The notes under the pieces: model-generated | The model's input: the letters and a program-made list of their open reading frames with translations, nothing else | Databases searched by the model: none | Told to the model about the DNA's origin: nothing | Shown: in pieces, positions 1 to 10,035 of the stretch | Layout of the letters: the number at the start of each line of letters is the position of its first letter | Position numbering within the stretch: the first letter of the stretch is position 1 | Position numbers and translations under genes: made by a program | DNA from: Hyphomicrobiales bacterium | GTDB lineage: Bacteria; Pseudomonadota; Alphaproteobacteria; Rhizobiales; Rhizobiaceae | DNA length: 64,000 bases | NCBI GenBank assembly: GCA_900467185.1 | Contig: UBPA01000014.1 | Location: 62,001-126,000 of the forward strand | Reading direction: 5' to 3'

Positions 1-251
1 ACGATCAGCGTGACGGACAGCGCGGTGACGACGAGGGAATTGAACAGGAAGCCGCCGATGCCGATGCCCCAAGCCCGCTCGAACGCGGCGAAGGTCAAAG
101 TTTTCGGCAGGCCGAGCGGCCGGGTGAAGATGTCCGCCTGCGACTTGAAGGCGGCGACGAACATCAGGCAGAGCGGCGCCAGCACGAACAGCGTCCAGAC
201 GGTCATGACGAGGTGAAGGCCGATGGACACGAGACGGTAGCGGGAGGTCAT
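1..251 (-). CDS. Carbohydrate ABC importer permease, MalG type (3' end outside window)
   Basis: This is the second inner-membrane permease of a CUT1-type sugar importer. Only the first 83 codons are inside the window. The start (complement of 249-251) is followed by a short basic segment, one hydrophobic helix at about residues 10-35 and a short periplasmic-looking stretch with FKSQADIF, the usual N-terminus of MalG-like permeases. A second helix begins at the edge. It lies 13 bp downstream of the other permease gene in the same direction. The importer's ATPase is not in view and may lie further left. The family is clear; the substrate is unknown. Confidence 0.82.
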   Translation of the reverse strand, partial: MTSRYRLVSIGLHLVMTVWTLFVLAPLCLMFVAAFKSQADIFTRPLGLPKTLTFAAFERAWGIGIGGFLFNSLVVTALSVTLI

Positions 252-264
252 GGATGCATCTCCC

Positions 265-1167
265 TCAGGCCTTGCGCGACAGGCGCAATTGCAGCCAGCC
301 GAACAGCACGGCGATGGCCAGAAGCACCACCGACATCGCATTGGCATAACCCATATTGCCGAGCCGGAAAGCCTGCAGATAGCTGTAGGTGCCCAGCACC
401 TGCGTGGCGTTGGCCGGTCCGCCACCCGTGGTGACGAAGACGAGATCGAACACTTTCAGTCCTCCGACCACGGTGATCAGCGTGCCGACGATCAACACGT
501 TGCGGATGCCCGGCAGGGTGATGTAGCGAAAGGCGCGAAACCCCCTGGCGCCGTCGAGGGCGGCAGCCTCGTAAAGCTCCTTCGGAATGCTTTGAAGACC
601 GGCGAGAACGAGGATCATCTGGAAGCCGACATTCTGCCAGGCGGCGATCACCAGCAGCATCCAGAGCGAGATCTGCGGATCGCCGAGCCAGCCGAGCTTC
701 GGCGGACGAAAGCCCAGCGATTTGACGATGGCATTCAGCGGCCCGACATTCGGATCGAGGATGAGGATCCAGACGAAGGCGACCGCGATGGAGGACACCA
801 CCACCGGCATGAAGATGATCGTGCGGTAGATCGCATTGCCGCGCCGGACGCCCCGGTCGAGAATGGCGGCGAGGATCGTGCCCAGACCCACCTGCGTGAT
901 CGCCGAACCGACGATCAGGAAGGCGTTATTGCGAAGCGCCGTCCAGAACACGGGGTCGCCGGCCGCCCGGGCATAGTTCCCGAAACCGACGAACACCCAG
1001 TTGCGCGAGGTGATCGTGAATTCGAAGAAGGATCCGACGATCGCATAAGCCGCCGGCGCAAGGATGAAGAGGCCGACCAGAACGAGCGCCGGAAGAAGCA
1101 TGGCCCCGCTCAGCACATCCCGCCGCCCGCGTGGCGAACGGGGCTCCTGTTGCGTCACATCCGTCAT
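265..1167 (-). CDS. Carbohydrate ABC importer permease, MalF/UgpA type
   Basis: A 300-residue inner-membrane permease. After a short basic N-terminus come about six hydrophobic helices. The cytoplasmic EAA loop that contacts the ATPase is seen as YEAAALDGARG followed by ITLPG near residues 198-220, as expected for the binding-protein-dependent transport family. Its length is normal for the MalF/UgpA group. It lies between the substrate-binding protein gene, 24 bp upstream in transcription, and the second permease, so the order is binding protein, permease, permease. Substrate specificity cannot be read from this protein. Confidence 0.9.
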   Translation of the reverse strand: MTDVTQQEPRSPRGRRDVLSGAMLLPALVLVGLFILAPAAYAIVGSFFEFTITSRNWVFVGFGNYARAAGDPVFWTALRNNAFLIVGSAITQVGLGTILAAILDRGVRRGNAIYRTIIFMPVVVSSIAVAFVWILILDPNVGPLNAIVKSLGFRPPKLGWLGDPQISLWMLLVIAAWQNVGFQMILVLAGLQSIPKELYEAAALDGARGFRAFRYITLPGIRNVLIVGTLITVVGGLKVFDLVFVTTGGGPANATQVLGTYSYLQAFRLGNMGYANAMSVVLLAIAVLFGWLQLRLSRKA

Positions 1168-1191
1168 CGCGTGCTCACCCCCGCCCGACGC

Positions 1192-2490
1192 TTACTTCGC
1201 CGGCAGCTTCGCCTGGGCGGCGAGAGCGGCCTGGCGGATCTGCGCCACGGCCTCCGCCGGCGTCACGGTGCGGTTGAGAACCTCGACCGTGGCGTTGAGA
1301 TAGGCATCGGCCACGCTGGCCTCGAGCAGCACGTCCAGCACGTTGACGCCACGGGTGAAGGTTCCCATGTCGGCGACGATTTCCCGGAATTGCGGCGTGG
1401 CATTCGGCACGCTGTCGATCATCTTCGGGTTGGACGGCAGGAATTTCGTCAGCTCGGCGAACTTGGCGCCCTGTTCGGGCGAGACGAGGAAGCTGATCCA
1501 CTCGACCGCCTCCTTCGCGTGCTGCGTCTTGCTCGACACCTGAAAACCTTCGGGCACCAGGAAGTTGGCGCCGGCATCGCCCTTGCCGCCTTCGACGAGG
1601 GGCAGGCGGAAGAAGCCGTAATTCGTGAAGCCGGCCGCATCGAGCCCCGCCGTGCACCAGGTGCCGCAGAATTCCATCGGCGAGGCCTGCGTGGCGAACA
1701 TCGCGTCCGCGACGGTGTATTCGGTGGCGTTCGGTGCCTCCTCGAAGCAACCGGCGTCCTGCAGCTTGAGCAGCTCGTCAAAGGCCTGCGCATAGCCCGG
1801 ATCCGTGAACAGCGCATCCGCCGGACGGGCGAGATCGTAGTCGGCCGCCGTGCCGTCGATGCCCATGACCCGCTCATTCAGCATGGTCATCCAGTGGATC
1901 GCCTTCCAGCGCGTCTTATTGCCGAGCGGCATCGGCACCGTATCCGGATCGATCGCCCGCACCGCCTTGCAGACGCCGGCAAGCTCGGCCATCGTCTTCG
2001 GCAGGGCGATCTTGTTCGTGGCGAAATAGTCCTTGTTGTAGAACACGTATTTGCTCACCGCATCCGCCGCCGCGCCATAGAGCTTGCCGTCATACCGGAA
2101 GGCATCCAGCAGCCCCGCACCCAGCTCGGTCCCGAAACCGCCCTTGGCCATCGCGGCATCGGTGATGCCGAGCGCCAAACCGTCGCGCACCAGCCGTTTG
2201 GCGGCATCGCCCGACCAGTTGAAGAACACATCCGGCGCGTCCGACCCGACCAGGGCCACGGGCAAACTCGTCTTGTAGGCGTCACCCGGAAAGGTCTGGT
2301 GCTCGATGGTGACGTCCGGATGCGTTTTCTTGAACGCCTCGGCCGCCTGCGCGATGAATTCCGGATAGCCGGGGTTATCGAGCGTCCACATTTTCAGCGT
2401 GACGTCCTGCGCGAGGGCAGCGGGGACGACGCTGAGCAAACCGACGGCGAACGCCATGATGTGCACGGGTCTTTGCAAAAAGGTCTTCAT
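1192..2490 (-). CDS. Extracellular sugar-binding protein of a CUT1 ABC importer
   Basis: A 432-residue periplasmic solute-binding protein (family 1, MalE-like). The N-terminus has a signal peptide: basic start, hydrophobic core, then AALAQ with cleavage probably near residue 27. The mature protein opens with VTLKMWTLDNPGYPEF, a common first strand in this family, and a typical DVFFNWSGD segment follows. It is first in the operon, upstream of the two permeases. It is divergent from the LacI gene at 2683, with candidate operators between them. Loading of an oligosaccharide or polyol is family knowledge; the ligand is unknown. Confidence 0.9.
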   Translation of the reverse strand: MKTFLQRPVHIMAFAVGLLSVVPAALAQDVTLKMWTLDNPGYPEFIAQAAEAFKKTHPDVTIEHQTFPGDAYKTSLPVALVGSDAPDVFFNWSGDAAKRLVRDGLALGITDAAMAKGGFGTELGAGLLDAFRYDGKLYGAAADAVSKYVFYNKDYFATNKIALPKTMAELAGVCKAVRAIDPDTVPMPLGNKTRWKAIHWMTMLNERVMGIDGTAADYDLARPADALFTDPGYAQAFDELLKLQDAGCFEEAPNATEYTVADAMFATQASPMEFCGTWCTAGLDAAGFTNYGFFRLPLVEGGKGDAGANFLVPEGFQVSSKTQHAKEAVEWISFLVSPEQGAKFAELTKFLPSNPKMIDSVPNATPQFREIVADMGTFTRGVNVLDVLLEASVADAYLNATVEVLNRTVTPAEAVAQIRQAALAAQAKLPAK

Positions 2491-2529
2491 GCTCGCTCCA
2501 TGGCCGAGACCGCGGTCTCACTTGATTGA

Positions 2530-2543
2530 TCGAACCGTTTCGA
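2530..2543. promoter_or_regulatory. Candidate LacI-family operator 1
   Basis: TCGAACCGTTTCGA is a near-palindrome centred on CG, the usual shape of LacI/PurR-type operators. It lies 40 bp before the binding-protein start and about 140 bp before the LacI start. Confidence 0.5.
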
Positions 2544-2591
2544 CTACGAATTAAGCATGCCTAAATTAAAGGCGCAAGCATCGAACATCGG

Positions 2592-2605
2592 TCAAAACGG
2601 ATCGA
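2592..2605. promoter_or_regulatory. Candidate LacI-family operator 2
   Basis: TCAAAACGGATCGA matches the site at 2530-2543 at 10 of 14 positions and shares its central CG and TCGA end. The centres are 62 bp apart in the divergent region, which would suit dual operator occupancy. This is weaker than site 1. Confidence 0.33.
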
Positions 2606-2682
2606 ACAGACAAAACTGCCGGGCCGTGATTCCAGAGCCTGTCGGACCACTGGAACGCAGGACGCTTTGGAGGAGGTGACGC

Positions 2683-3702
2683 ATGGCAACCATACGGGAC
2701 GTGGCAAAAAAGGCGGGCGTGGCCATTTCGACGGTCTCGCTTGCCATGAACGGCACCGGCCCGGTCAGCGCGGAAACGCTGAAGCGCGTGCTGGAAGCGA
2801 GCGAAGCCGTGGGTTACAGGCCCAACGTCCTGGCCCAGAGCTTGAAGCGCGGACATAGCAAGCTGATCGGTCTCGTCCTCGGCGATATCGGCAACCCGTT
2901 CTTCAGCCGCCTGCTGCGCGTGGTCGACAGCATTCTCTCGGAAACCGACCACATGGTGATCGTGGTGGAAACCGCATCCCATGCCGAGCGGGAACGCAGG
3001 ACCCTCGATCAGCTCCGCCACCACCGGGTCGGCGGCATTCTGATGGCGCCGATGACCAACGACCCGGGTTTCGCGGCGTTTCTCTCGAGGCTCGATATCC
3101 CGGTCGTCCTCATCGACCAAAACGTGGACGGGGCGAACCTCGATTTCGTCAGCTCGGACAATACGCTGGCAACGACCATGCTGACGGAATATCTCATTCG
3201 AATGGGCCATCGACGGATCGCCTTCATCGGCGGCGATCCCGGCCAGTGGACGGCCGCGCTCCGGCGCAAGGGCTTTCGCGATGCCATGGCGGCCTCGAAC
3301 CTGCCGGTCGATCCCGCCATGGAGATCGTCGCGGATTTCAGCGGGGAGAAGGCTTATGATCAGGTCGTCCGCCTGTTGTCGATGCCGCAGCGCCCGACGG
3401 CGCTGGTCACCGCCAGCAACCTCATGGCGCTGGGCGCGCTTCAGGCGATCAACGATCTCGGCTTCAGTTGCCCGCAGGAGATTTCCTTGACCGGCGTCGA
3501 TGACGTGCCCTGGAGCACCGTGCTCAAGCCACGACTGACGATCGCCGCGCAACCGGTCGAGGAACTGGCACGTGTCGCCGCCAACTTCCTCATCGAGCGC
3601 ATGACGCTGCGCGGCGGCATCACCCTCCCGCCACGCACCCACATCGCCATCCCCAGGCTGGTCGTCGGCACCTCCTGCGCTCCGCCCCCCGCATCCGCAT
3701 AG
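2683..3702 (+). CDS. LacI-family transcriptional regulator
   Basis: A 339-residue repressor. The N-terminal helix-turn-helix reads TIRDVAKKAGVAISTVSLAM (residues 3-22), followed by the hinge-helix region RPNVLAQSLKRG. A periplasmic-binding-protein-like effector domain runs from about residue 60, with GLVLGDIGNPFF and TGVDDVPWS as typical landmarks. The start is supported by a strong GGAGGAGGTGA ribosome site about 4 bp upstream. It is divergent from the sugar importer and very likely controls it. The effector is presumably the imported sugar or a derivative. Confidence 0.93.
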   Translation: MATIRDVAKKAGVAISTVSLAMNGTGPVSAETLKRVLEASEAVGYRPNVLAQSLKRGHSKLIGLVLGDIGNPFFSRLLRVVDSILSETDHMVIVVETASHAERERRTLDQLRHHRVGGILMAPMTNDPGFAAFLSRLDIPVVLIDQNVDGANLDFVSSDNTLATTMLTEYLIRMGHRRIAFIGGDPGQWTAALRRKGFRDAMAASNLPVDPAMEIVADFSGEKAYDQVVRLLSMPQRPTALVTASNLMALGALQAINDLGFSCPQEISLTGVDDVPWSTVLKPRLTIAAQPVEELARVAANFLIERMTLRGGITLPPRTHIAIPRLVVGTSCAPPPASA

Positions 3703-3977
3703 ACGCGTTCCGGGAAGCAGATCCAGGGGGGAGCAGAGCGAGCGCGGCCATCAAGGAGGAACTTCCCCCCGTTCAAATGCATCGACTGAAAGGTCCCGAA
3801 CGGACAAAGCGATGCCATCGGCGTCTTTCGTTCCAACAGTTTCCGTCTTCAGCATGACCGATCCCTCTTCTGGTTACGAAAGTCGCAGGAGGCGATGCAA
3901 GAATGGTGCCGACCGCGCCTCTGGCCTCCAGGATGACTGCATTGGCACCGGCAGGACGATCTTGCCGACACAGACGG

Positions 3978-4604
3978 TCAGAGACCGTCGAAATGCGCGA
4001 GAATGTCGGCTTCGGAAACGACATCGGCATATTTTGCGTTCATGTCGAACAGGTTTGCCTCGTGAGGTGCCGGGTGGCGGTCGCCGCAGGCGTCGCGGAC
4101 CACGGTCGTGATGAAGCCGTGCGACATCGCATCGACGCAAGATGCGCGCACACAACCGCTGGTCGTCAAGCCGGTGAGGACGACGTTATCGACGCCCATG
4201 GATGTGAGAAGCGGGGCGAGCGAGGTGCCGAAGAACGCGCTCGGATACTGCTTGGTGACGACGAACTCGTCGCTCTCCGGCACGAGGCCTTCCGGCCAGC
4301 GACCGAGAGGGTTGCCGGCGGTGAAGCAGGCGAGCGGCTTGGCCTTCTGGAAGAACCGTCCGCCGTCTGCACCGCTCGGATGCAGGACCACGCCGGTCAG
4401 AATGACGGGAATGCCTTTCGACCGGGCACGGGCGCGAATGCGCAGCGCACTCGCGAGTGCCGCATCGACACCGGCATAGAGCGGACTGTCCGGCTCGAAA
4501 TAGGCCTGGACGAAATCGACCAGCACCAGTGCGGGCTTTCGTCCGAAGCCGATCCGGTTGTCATAGGCCTTGCGGTAGTTGTCGAGCAGTTCGTCGGCGG
4601 ACAT
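3978..4604 (-). CDS. Isochorismatase-fold amidohydrolase (N-carbamoylsarcosine amidase-like)
   Basis: A 208-residue cysteine hydrolase of the isochorismatase/nicotinamidase family. The Asp-Lys-Cys triad is visible as D30 in VLVDF, K118 in VVTKQYPSAF and C151 in TTSGCVRAS. The TSGC form and PSAFFGT loop resemble N-carbamoylsarcosine amidases. It is the last gene of a three-gene operon after a RutA-like monooxygenase and an amidase. In the canonical rut pathway RutB, of the same fold, cleaves the ureido product of RutA, so a RutB-like role here is a reasonable inference. No gene is seen in the 275 bp between it and the convergent LacI gene. Confidence 0.87.
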   Translation of the reverse strand: MSADELLDNYRKAYDNRIGFGRKPALVLVDFVQAYFEPDSPLYAGVDAALASALRIRARARSKGIPVILTGVVLHPSGADGGRFFQKAKPLACFTAGNPLGRWPEGLVPESDEFVVTKQYPSAFFGTSLAPLLTSMGVDNVVLTGLTTSGCVRASCVDAMSHGFITTVVRDACGDRHPAPHEANLFDMNAKYADVVSEADILAHFDGL

Positions 4605-4648
4605 CGTGTCTCCCTACCCGGCGGGCATGTTGGCCACCGTTTCATTGC

Positions 4649-6243
4649 TCACCGGCCTTCTTCGCACGCGGCCAGTCTTGGCGGCAGCGCCGTGTGGTGG
4701 CCCCTTGCCGCCTGGAAGGCGACGCCGGCACGCAGGCAAAGGGCGTCGTCCATCGGCCGGCCGACGATCTGGATGCCCGTGGGAAGCCCGGACGATCCGA
4801 GACCTGAGGGCAGCATCAGCGCCGGAAACCCGGTCAGATCGAACAGCATGGTGTTGCGGGAGATGATGTCCTGAAACGGAATGGCCCGGCCATCGACGTC
4901 CACCGTCATGCTGTCGAGCCGCCCCGCCTCCCCGCCCAGCCCAGGCGTGATCATCAGGTCGACGCCGGCCATCGCCGTAAAAACCGTCTCCTGCGCCTGA
5001 AGCCGCACCTGCAACGCGCGCCCGTAGTCCGAGGCGCGGATGTCGATGCCCTGCCGCAAGCGGTGCAAGAGGCCTGTATCGAATAGCGCGGCACGGTCGA
5101 TCCGCACTTCGTGATAGGTCGCAAGTTCCGACAAAAGGATCGTCCAACCCGCCGTGTGCAGCGGCGCGACGTCGATCTGCGGCATCGTCACCAGTGCGCA
5201 ACCAAGCGCCTCGAAGACGGCCAGCGCCGCCCGCCAGTTGGTAAGAACGTCCGACGAGAGCTGATCCGTGAACCAGCCGCCGGGCACGCCGATCCGCAGG
5301 CCGGCGACATCCGCCCGGCCGTGGCGCAACGCCCCGCAGTCCGCGGCAAGGCGGGCGTCGGACAGGGCGGTCATGAAGGGAAAGCCCGCCGCGATGTCCG
5401 CAGCGTTCCTCGCCATGGGGCCGACATGGTCGAGCGTCCAGGAGAGCGGCGCGACGCCCGCGCGTGACACGCGCTCGCGGCTCGGCTTCAGGCCCGTCGT
5501 GCCGCACCAGCAGGAGGGAACGCGGATCGAGCCGCCCGTATCGGTCCCGAGCGCCAGCGGCAGAAGCCGTGCGGCAAGGGCGGCACCGGAGCCGGTCGAG
5601 GAGCCGCCTGTCCAGCGGGTGGCATCCCAGGGATTGGCGACCACGCCATAGCGCGGATTGAAGGGCGAGCCCGCGGCGAATTCCGTCGTCGCCGTCATGA
5701 CGAAGGGAATGGCGCCGGCCGCGCGCATCGACGCCACAACGGCGGCATCGTTTTGCGCGATCCTGTCGCCGGTAAAAAGCGAACCGGATGTCACCACGGC
5801 GCCCGCGACGTCGATGATGTCCTTGATGCCGAACGGGATGCCTTCGAGCGGTCGCGCTTTGCCCGCCTGCCAGCGCCGGGCGCTCTCCGCTGCGGCCTCG
5901 TCCGCTCCAGGCACGAAGGTGAGAATCGCATCGCGTCCGGATGCATCCTCCTCGATCGCGATCCGGAGCGCCGCCAAGACGTCGGACGGCGTCGTCGTGC
6001 CTTCGGCGAATGCGCGCAGCAGGTCACCGACACCCGCATGACGAACGGAAACCGGATCGCGCGACGGTTCGCCTTCGAGGCCCCCCTTGGGTTCGTTCGG
6101 GAGAAAGACGTGAGTCTCTGGCAGCAACGGAGAGCCCGCAGCCGCGGGCCGGAAGGGCGCATCGGCAAGCGTCGGATCCCGCAGACCTGCGGGATCGAGC
6201 ATCTCCGGCGCCGTTGATACCGGTTGCGGCACGGCCACGCGGC

Positions 6244-6247
<4 letters not shown>
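4649..6247 (-). CDS. Amidase-signature (AS) family amidohydrolase
   Basis: A 532-residue serine amidase of the AS family. The Ser-cisSer-Lys triad is visible: the Lys in PFGIKDIID, the cis-Ser region in [10 protein letters not shown] and the nucleophile region in [12 protein letters not shown]. The start was set at MSRVAV because its ATG overlaps the stop of the upstream RutA-like gene (ATGA). The open frame continues upstream but only antisense to that gene. About 85 residues precede the AS core, longer than in minimal amidases. Co-transcription with the monooxygenase suggests it cleaves an amide or ureido bond made by ring opening (inference). Confidence 0.9.
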
Positions 6248-7329
<1,082 letters not shown>

Positions 7330-7373
7330 GAGGATACTCCTTTGCAGGATCAAGAGAGGCTTGAGACGCGCAG

Positions 7374-7386
7374 TATGTACGAACTA
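7374..7386 (-). promoter_or_regulatory. Candidate GntR operator before the RutA-like operon
   Basis: On the minus strand this reads TAGTTCGTACATA. It matches TAGTACGGACATA at 8497 at 11 of 13 positions, and AAGTACGTACATT at 9961. It lies 45 bp before the RutA-like start. The GTACGTAC-like core is a near-palindrome, as expected for a dimeric GntR regulator. Confidence 0.6.
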
Positions 7387-7570
7387 ATGCAAAATTCTCG
7401 CACCCTGTCCAGCGCAATTTTGCCTTATCTTTATGCGTGATCATTTCTTATGCAGATGCACTTCCGCTGATCATCGCAGCCGGATTCGCTGGCGCGACAC
7501 AGCGCACCGCGCGGCGAATGGCGAAATTTTGCTCAGGGAATGGCGAGGGCCGGCGGACTGCCGCGGCCGA

Positions 7571-8380
7571 TCAGCTTCCGGCGCGCAGCGTCGTCGAATA
7601 GGTGAACCGGTCGGCGGGCAGGATCTGGAAGGCGTATTCGATCAGGCGCCGGCCGGCGCTGAAATAGCGGCGGGTCACCTGCAGTGCGAGATCGCCGGCC
7701 TTGCTGTCTATCTGCGCCGCGATCTCAGCCGTCAGGATGAGCGGCTTGATGTCCTGCTGGATTTCCTGGATCTTCTCGCCGGTGTAATCTTCGATCAGAT
7801 GGAAGATGGCGGATTTGGCGACCTCGAGATCGCGCACGGCAGGCGCCAGCCGCGCATCGATGTAGACCTCGTTCCACGAATACGGCTTTTGCCGGGTTGC
7901 CGGGTAGCGCACGCCGCTCATATGCAGGAACTTGCGGCCGGGCCGGCAACCGAGCTCGACGGCGAGACGGCCCTGCGCCGAAATCTCCTGCTTGTGGGTG
8001 ATCACGAATTCCGTCTGGCTGGCGATTTCGAACAGCTCGGAGCGCGAATGCGCGATGAAGCGCTTCCCGTCGAAGTTGGATCCCGCCTCGACGCGCGTGC
8101 CGACGCCCTTGCGGGCCGACAACTGCCCGCTCGCGCGCAAGGTGCCGATCGCCTGGCGGACCGTTTGCCGGCTGACGCCCAGCGCGGCGGCCAGTTCGTT
8201 TTCCGTCGGCAGAAGAGAACCGACCGCAAATTCGCCGCGCCGGATGCGCGCCTCGAGATGGTGAGCCACCTGCATGTAGAGCGGCGCCGTGACGAGTTCG
8301 GGCCTCCAGTCCACGACATCATCGACCACAGCCTTCGCCAGTTCGCCCGCATCCCGTGTCGCTATCGGCGCTTTGTCCAT
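7571..8380 (-). CDS. GntR-family regulator, HutC/UTRA subfamily
   Basis: A DNA-binding regulator of about 269 residues. The winged helix-turn-helix shows PLYMQVAHHLEARIRRGEF, then SLLPTENELAAALGVSRQTV and the wing LSARKGVGTRV. A UTRA effector-binding domain follows (YSWNEVYIDARLAP, then IQQDIKPLILTAEIA). The start at 8380 puts the DNA-binding domain near the N-terminus. The frame also has an ATG at 8437, and neither has a convincing ribosome site. It is divergent from the MFS gene and sits among the rutA/rutF genes. Repeated motifs at four nearby points make it the probable local regulator. Confidence 0.88.
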   Translation of the reverse strand: MDKAPIATRDAGELAKAVVDDVVDWRPELVTAPLYMQVAHHLEARIRRGEFAVGSLLPTENELAAALGVSRQTVRQAIGTLRASGQLSARKGVGTRVEAGSNFDGKRFIAHSRSELFEIASQTEFVITHKQEISAQGRLAVELGCRPGRKFLHMSGVRYPATRQKPYSWNEVYIDARLAPAVRDLEVAKSAIFHLIEDYTGEKIQEIQQDIKPLILTAEIAAQIDSKAGDLALQVTRRYFSAGRRLIEYAFQILPADRFTYSTTLRAGS

Positions 8381-8496
8381 CCGTCTCGCTCGCCCCCGCT
8401 CGCCGTCTTCTTCACCCGTTTTCACCATCGGAGGCAAACGAAATCCTGCGAGAGGAAAAAGGCCGAGACAGCGTTGCCGACGCGGCGAAAATCAAT

Positions 8497-8509
8497 TAGT
8501 ACGGACATA
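8497..8509 (+). promoter_or_regulatory. Candidate GntR operator between gntR and the MFS gene
   Basis: TAGTACGGACATA lies in the divergent region 41 bp before the MFS start, next to a TATACA -10-like hexamer at 8508-8513. It shares GTACGGACA exactly with the site at 9784-9792. It could control both the carrier and gntR itself. Confidence 0.6.
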
Positions 8510-8549
8510 TACAATCTACCTCTCTCGTCGTCCTGTCGAAAGTCCCTCC

Positions 8550-9767
8550 ATGTCCGACATGCTGGCAGAAGCGGCCGAGGCGCCGCGCGCCTCGTCTCTC
8601 TTCCAAACCCTCACCGTTGCCACGCTGGTCCAGATCGTTGCCACCGCCAGCGTGCTCGCCCTCACCGCGATCGCGCCGCTCGTGGCGCTCGATCTCGGCA
8701 TCGGCGCTCATTGGATCGGGTACCAGATCAGCCTCATCTATGCCTCCGGCATGATCTCGTCGGCCGTCGCCGGCACGCTGGTGCAGCGCTTCGGGCCGGT
8801 GCGGATCGAGCAGGCGGCGCTCGGCTGCTTCATCCTTGGCTGCATCGGCATCGCCACAGCGATGATCGCACCGATCGTGATTGCCTCACTGCTGATCGGT
8901 ATCGGCTACGGGCTCAACAATCCCGCGGCATCCGAGATGCTGAGCCGCGTTACCCCGCCGGCGCGGCGAAACATCGTCTTCTCGCTGAAACAGAGCGGCG
9001 TCCCGCTCGGCGGCATTCTCGCGAGCTTCCTCTTTCCCTATCTCTCGGCCCGGCTCGGCTGGCATGCCGCGCTTCTCGTCGGTGCGACGCTTCCGTTTCT
9101 TGTCGCCCTGCTGATGATGGCGACCCATGCGGCGGAACCCGTTGCACCCCGAAAACCGACCTCGTTTCGCCGCGGTTTCCTGGACGAGCAGTCGATCATC
9201 TGGAGAAGCCCGAAACTGCGCGCACTGAGCGCACTTGGCTTTGCCTATTCCGCCATGCAGCTTTCGGTCTCCGCCTTTGCCGTGGTCACGCTCGTCCACG
9301 ATGCCGGATGGTCCGTGCTTGCGGCCGGCTCGGTGGCCGCGGCCATGCAGTTTGCCGGCGCGTTCGGCCGGATCTTCTGGGGCGTCGTCGCCGACCGGAT
9401 CGGTGGCGGCTTTGTCACGCTGGCGCTGCTCGGCCTGCTCGGCGGGCTCGGCTATGCCGGCCTCTTCTGGCTACAAGACCTGCCGGTCATCGCGCAAGTC
9501 GCATTGTTCGTCGCCATGGGAGGCGTGACCATCGGCTGGAACGGCGTGCTTCTGGCGGAAGTCGCCCGCAGTGCGCCGGATGCGCGCGTCGGCGCCATCA
9601 CCGGGGGCGTTCTCGTCTACACCTTCATCGGCGTCATCGTCGGCCCGTCGAGCTTTGCCGTGCTCTATGCCCTGATCGGCCACTACGGCGCAAGCTTCCT
9701 TGCCTTCTCGCTGTTCGGCTTCGGCGGCATGCTGGTCGCCTGGCAGGCGCATCGCGCATCGGCCTGA
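8550..9767 (+). CDS. Major facilitator superfamily (MFS) transporter
   Basis: A 405-residue integral membrane carrier with about twelve hydrophobic helices. The GTLVQRFGPVR loop after the second helix and the VVADRIGGG loop in the second half are MFS signature-like positions. The start at MSDMLAEAAEAP gives a normal short cytoplasmic N-terminus; longer upstream versions of the frame run across the promoter and operator. It is divergent from the GntR regulator and close to the RutA-like operon and the ABC importer. Uptake of a related substrate or export of a product are both possible. Confidence 0.88.
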   Translation: MSDMLAEAAEAPRASSLFQTLTVATLVQIVATASVLALTAIAPLVALDLGIGAHWIGYQISLIYASGMISSAVAGTLVQRFGPVRIEQAALGCFILGCIGIATAMIAPIVIASLLIGIGYGLNNPAASEMLSRVTPPARRNIVFSLKQSGVPLGGILASFLFPYLSARLGWHAALLVGATLPFLVALLMMATHAAEPVAPRKPTSFRRGFLDEQSIIWRSPKLRALSALGFAYSAMQLSVSAFAVVTLVHDAGWSVLAAGSVAAAMQFAGAFGRIFWGVVADRIGGGFVTLALLGLLGGLGYAGLFWLQDLPVIAQVALFVAMGGVTIGWNGVLLAEVARSAPDARVGAITGGVLVYTFIGVIVGPSSFAVLYALIGHYGASFLAFSLFGFGGMLVAWQAHRASA

Positions 9768-9781
9768 CGAAACCATCTGAA

Positions 9782-9794
9782 ATGTACGGACAAA
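9782..9794 (+). promoter_or_regulatory. Additional GntR-type motif after the MFS gene
   Basis: ATGTACGGACAAA contains GTACGGACA, identical over nine bases to the site at 8499-8507. It lies just past the MFS stop and about 180 bp upstream of the site at 9961, so it could be an auxiliary operator for the ABC importer promoter. Confidence 0.42.
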
Positions 9795-9943
9795 ACGGCG
9801 CTCGCCTCGTGCGATGGCCGCGCACGTCCGTGCTGTCAGTATCCCTCGTGATCTCCGCCGTTGATCAATGAAAGTGCGGCTTGCCCGTTCGCGATCAAGG
9901 TTTGCACCATTTATGTGCAGGAAACTTTTTTAGGCAAATACAG

Positions 9944-9973
9944 TTGACGTCGGATCGAATAAGTACGTACATT
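9944..9973 (+). promoter_or_regulatory. Promoter and overlapping GntR operator of the ABC importer operon
   Basis: A sigma70-like promoter: TTGACG (9944-9949), an 18 bp spacer and TACATT (9968-9973). The operator AAGTACGTACATT (9961-9973), containing the perfect palindrome GTACGTAC, covers the -10 box. This arrangement implies repression. The start codon of the binding-protein gene is about 60 bp downstream. Confidence 0.6.
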
Positions 9974-10035
9974 ATCTCTCAGACTGGGGTTCCGAAAGTG
10001 ATGGGCTCAGACGCAAGAGCCGGAAAAGGGGATAT

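Noticed and set aside
250-2529. A 759-codon plus-strand frame across the left importer genes
   Set aside because: Antisense to a permease and a binding protein with intact motifs. The composition is shadow-like.
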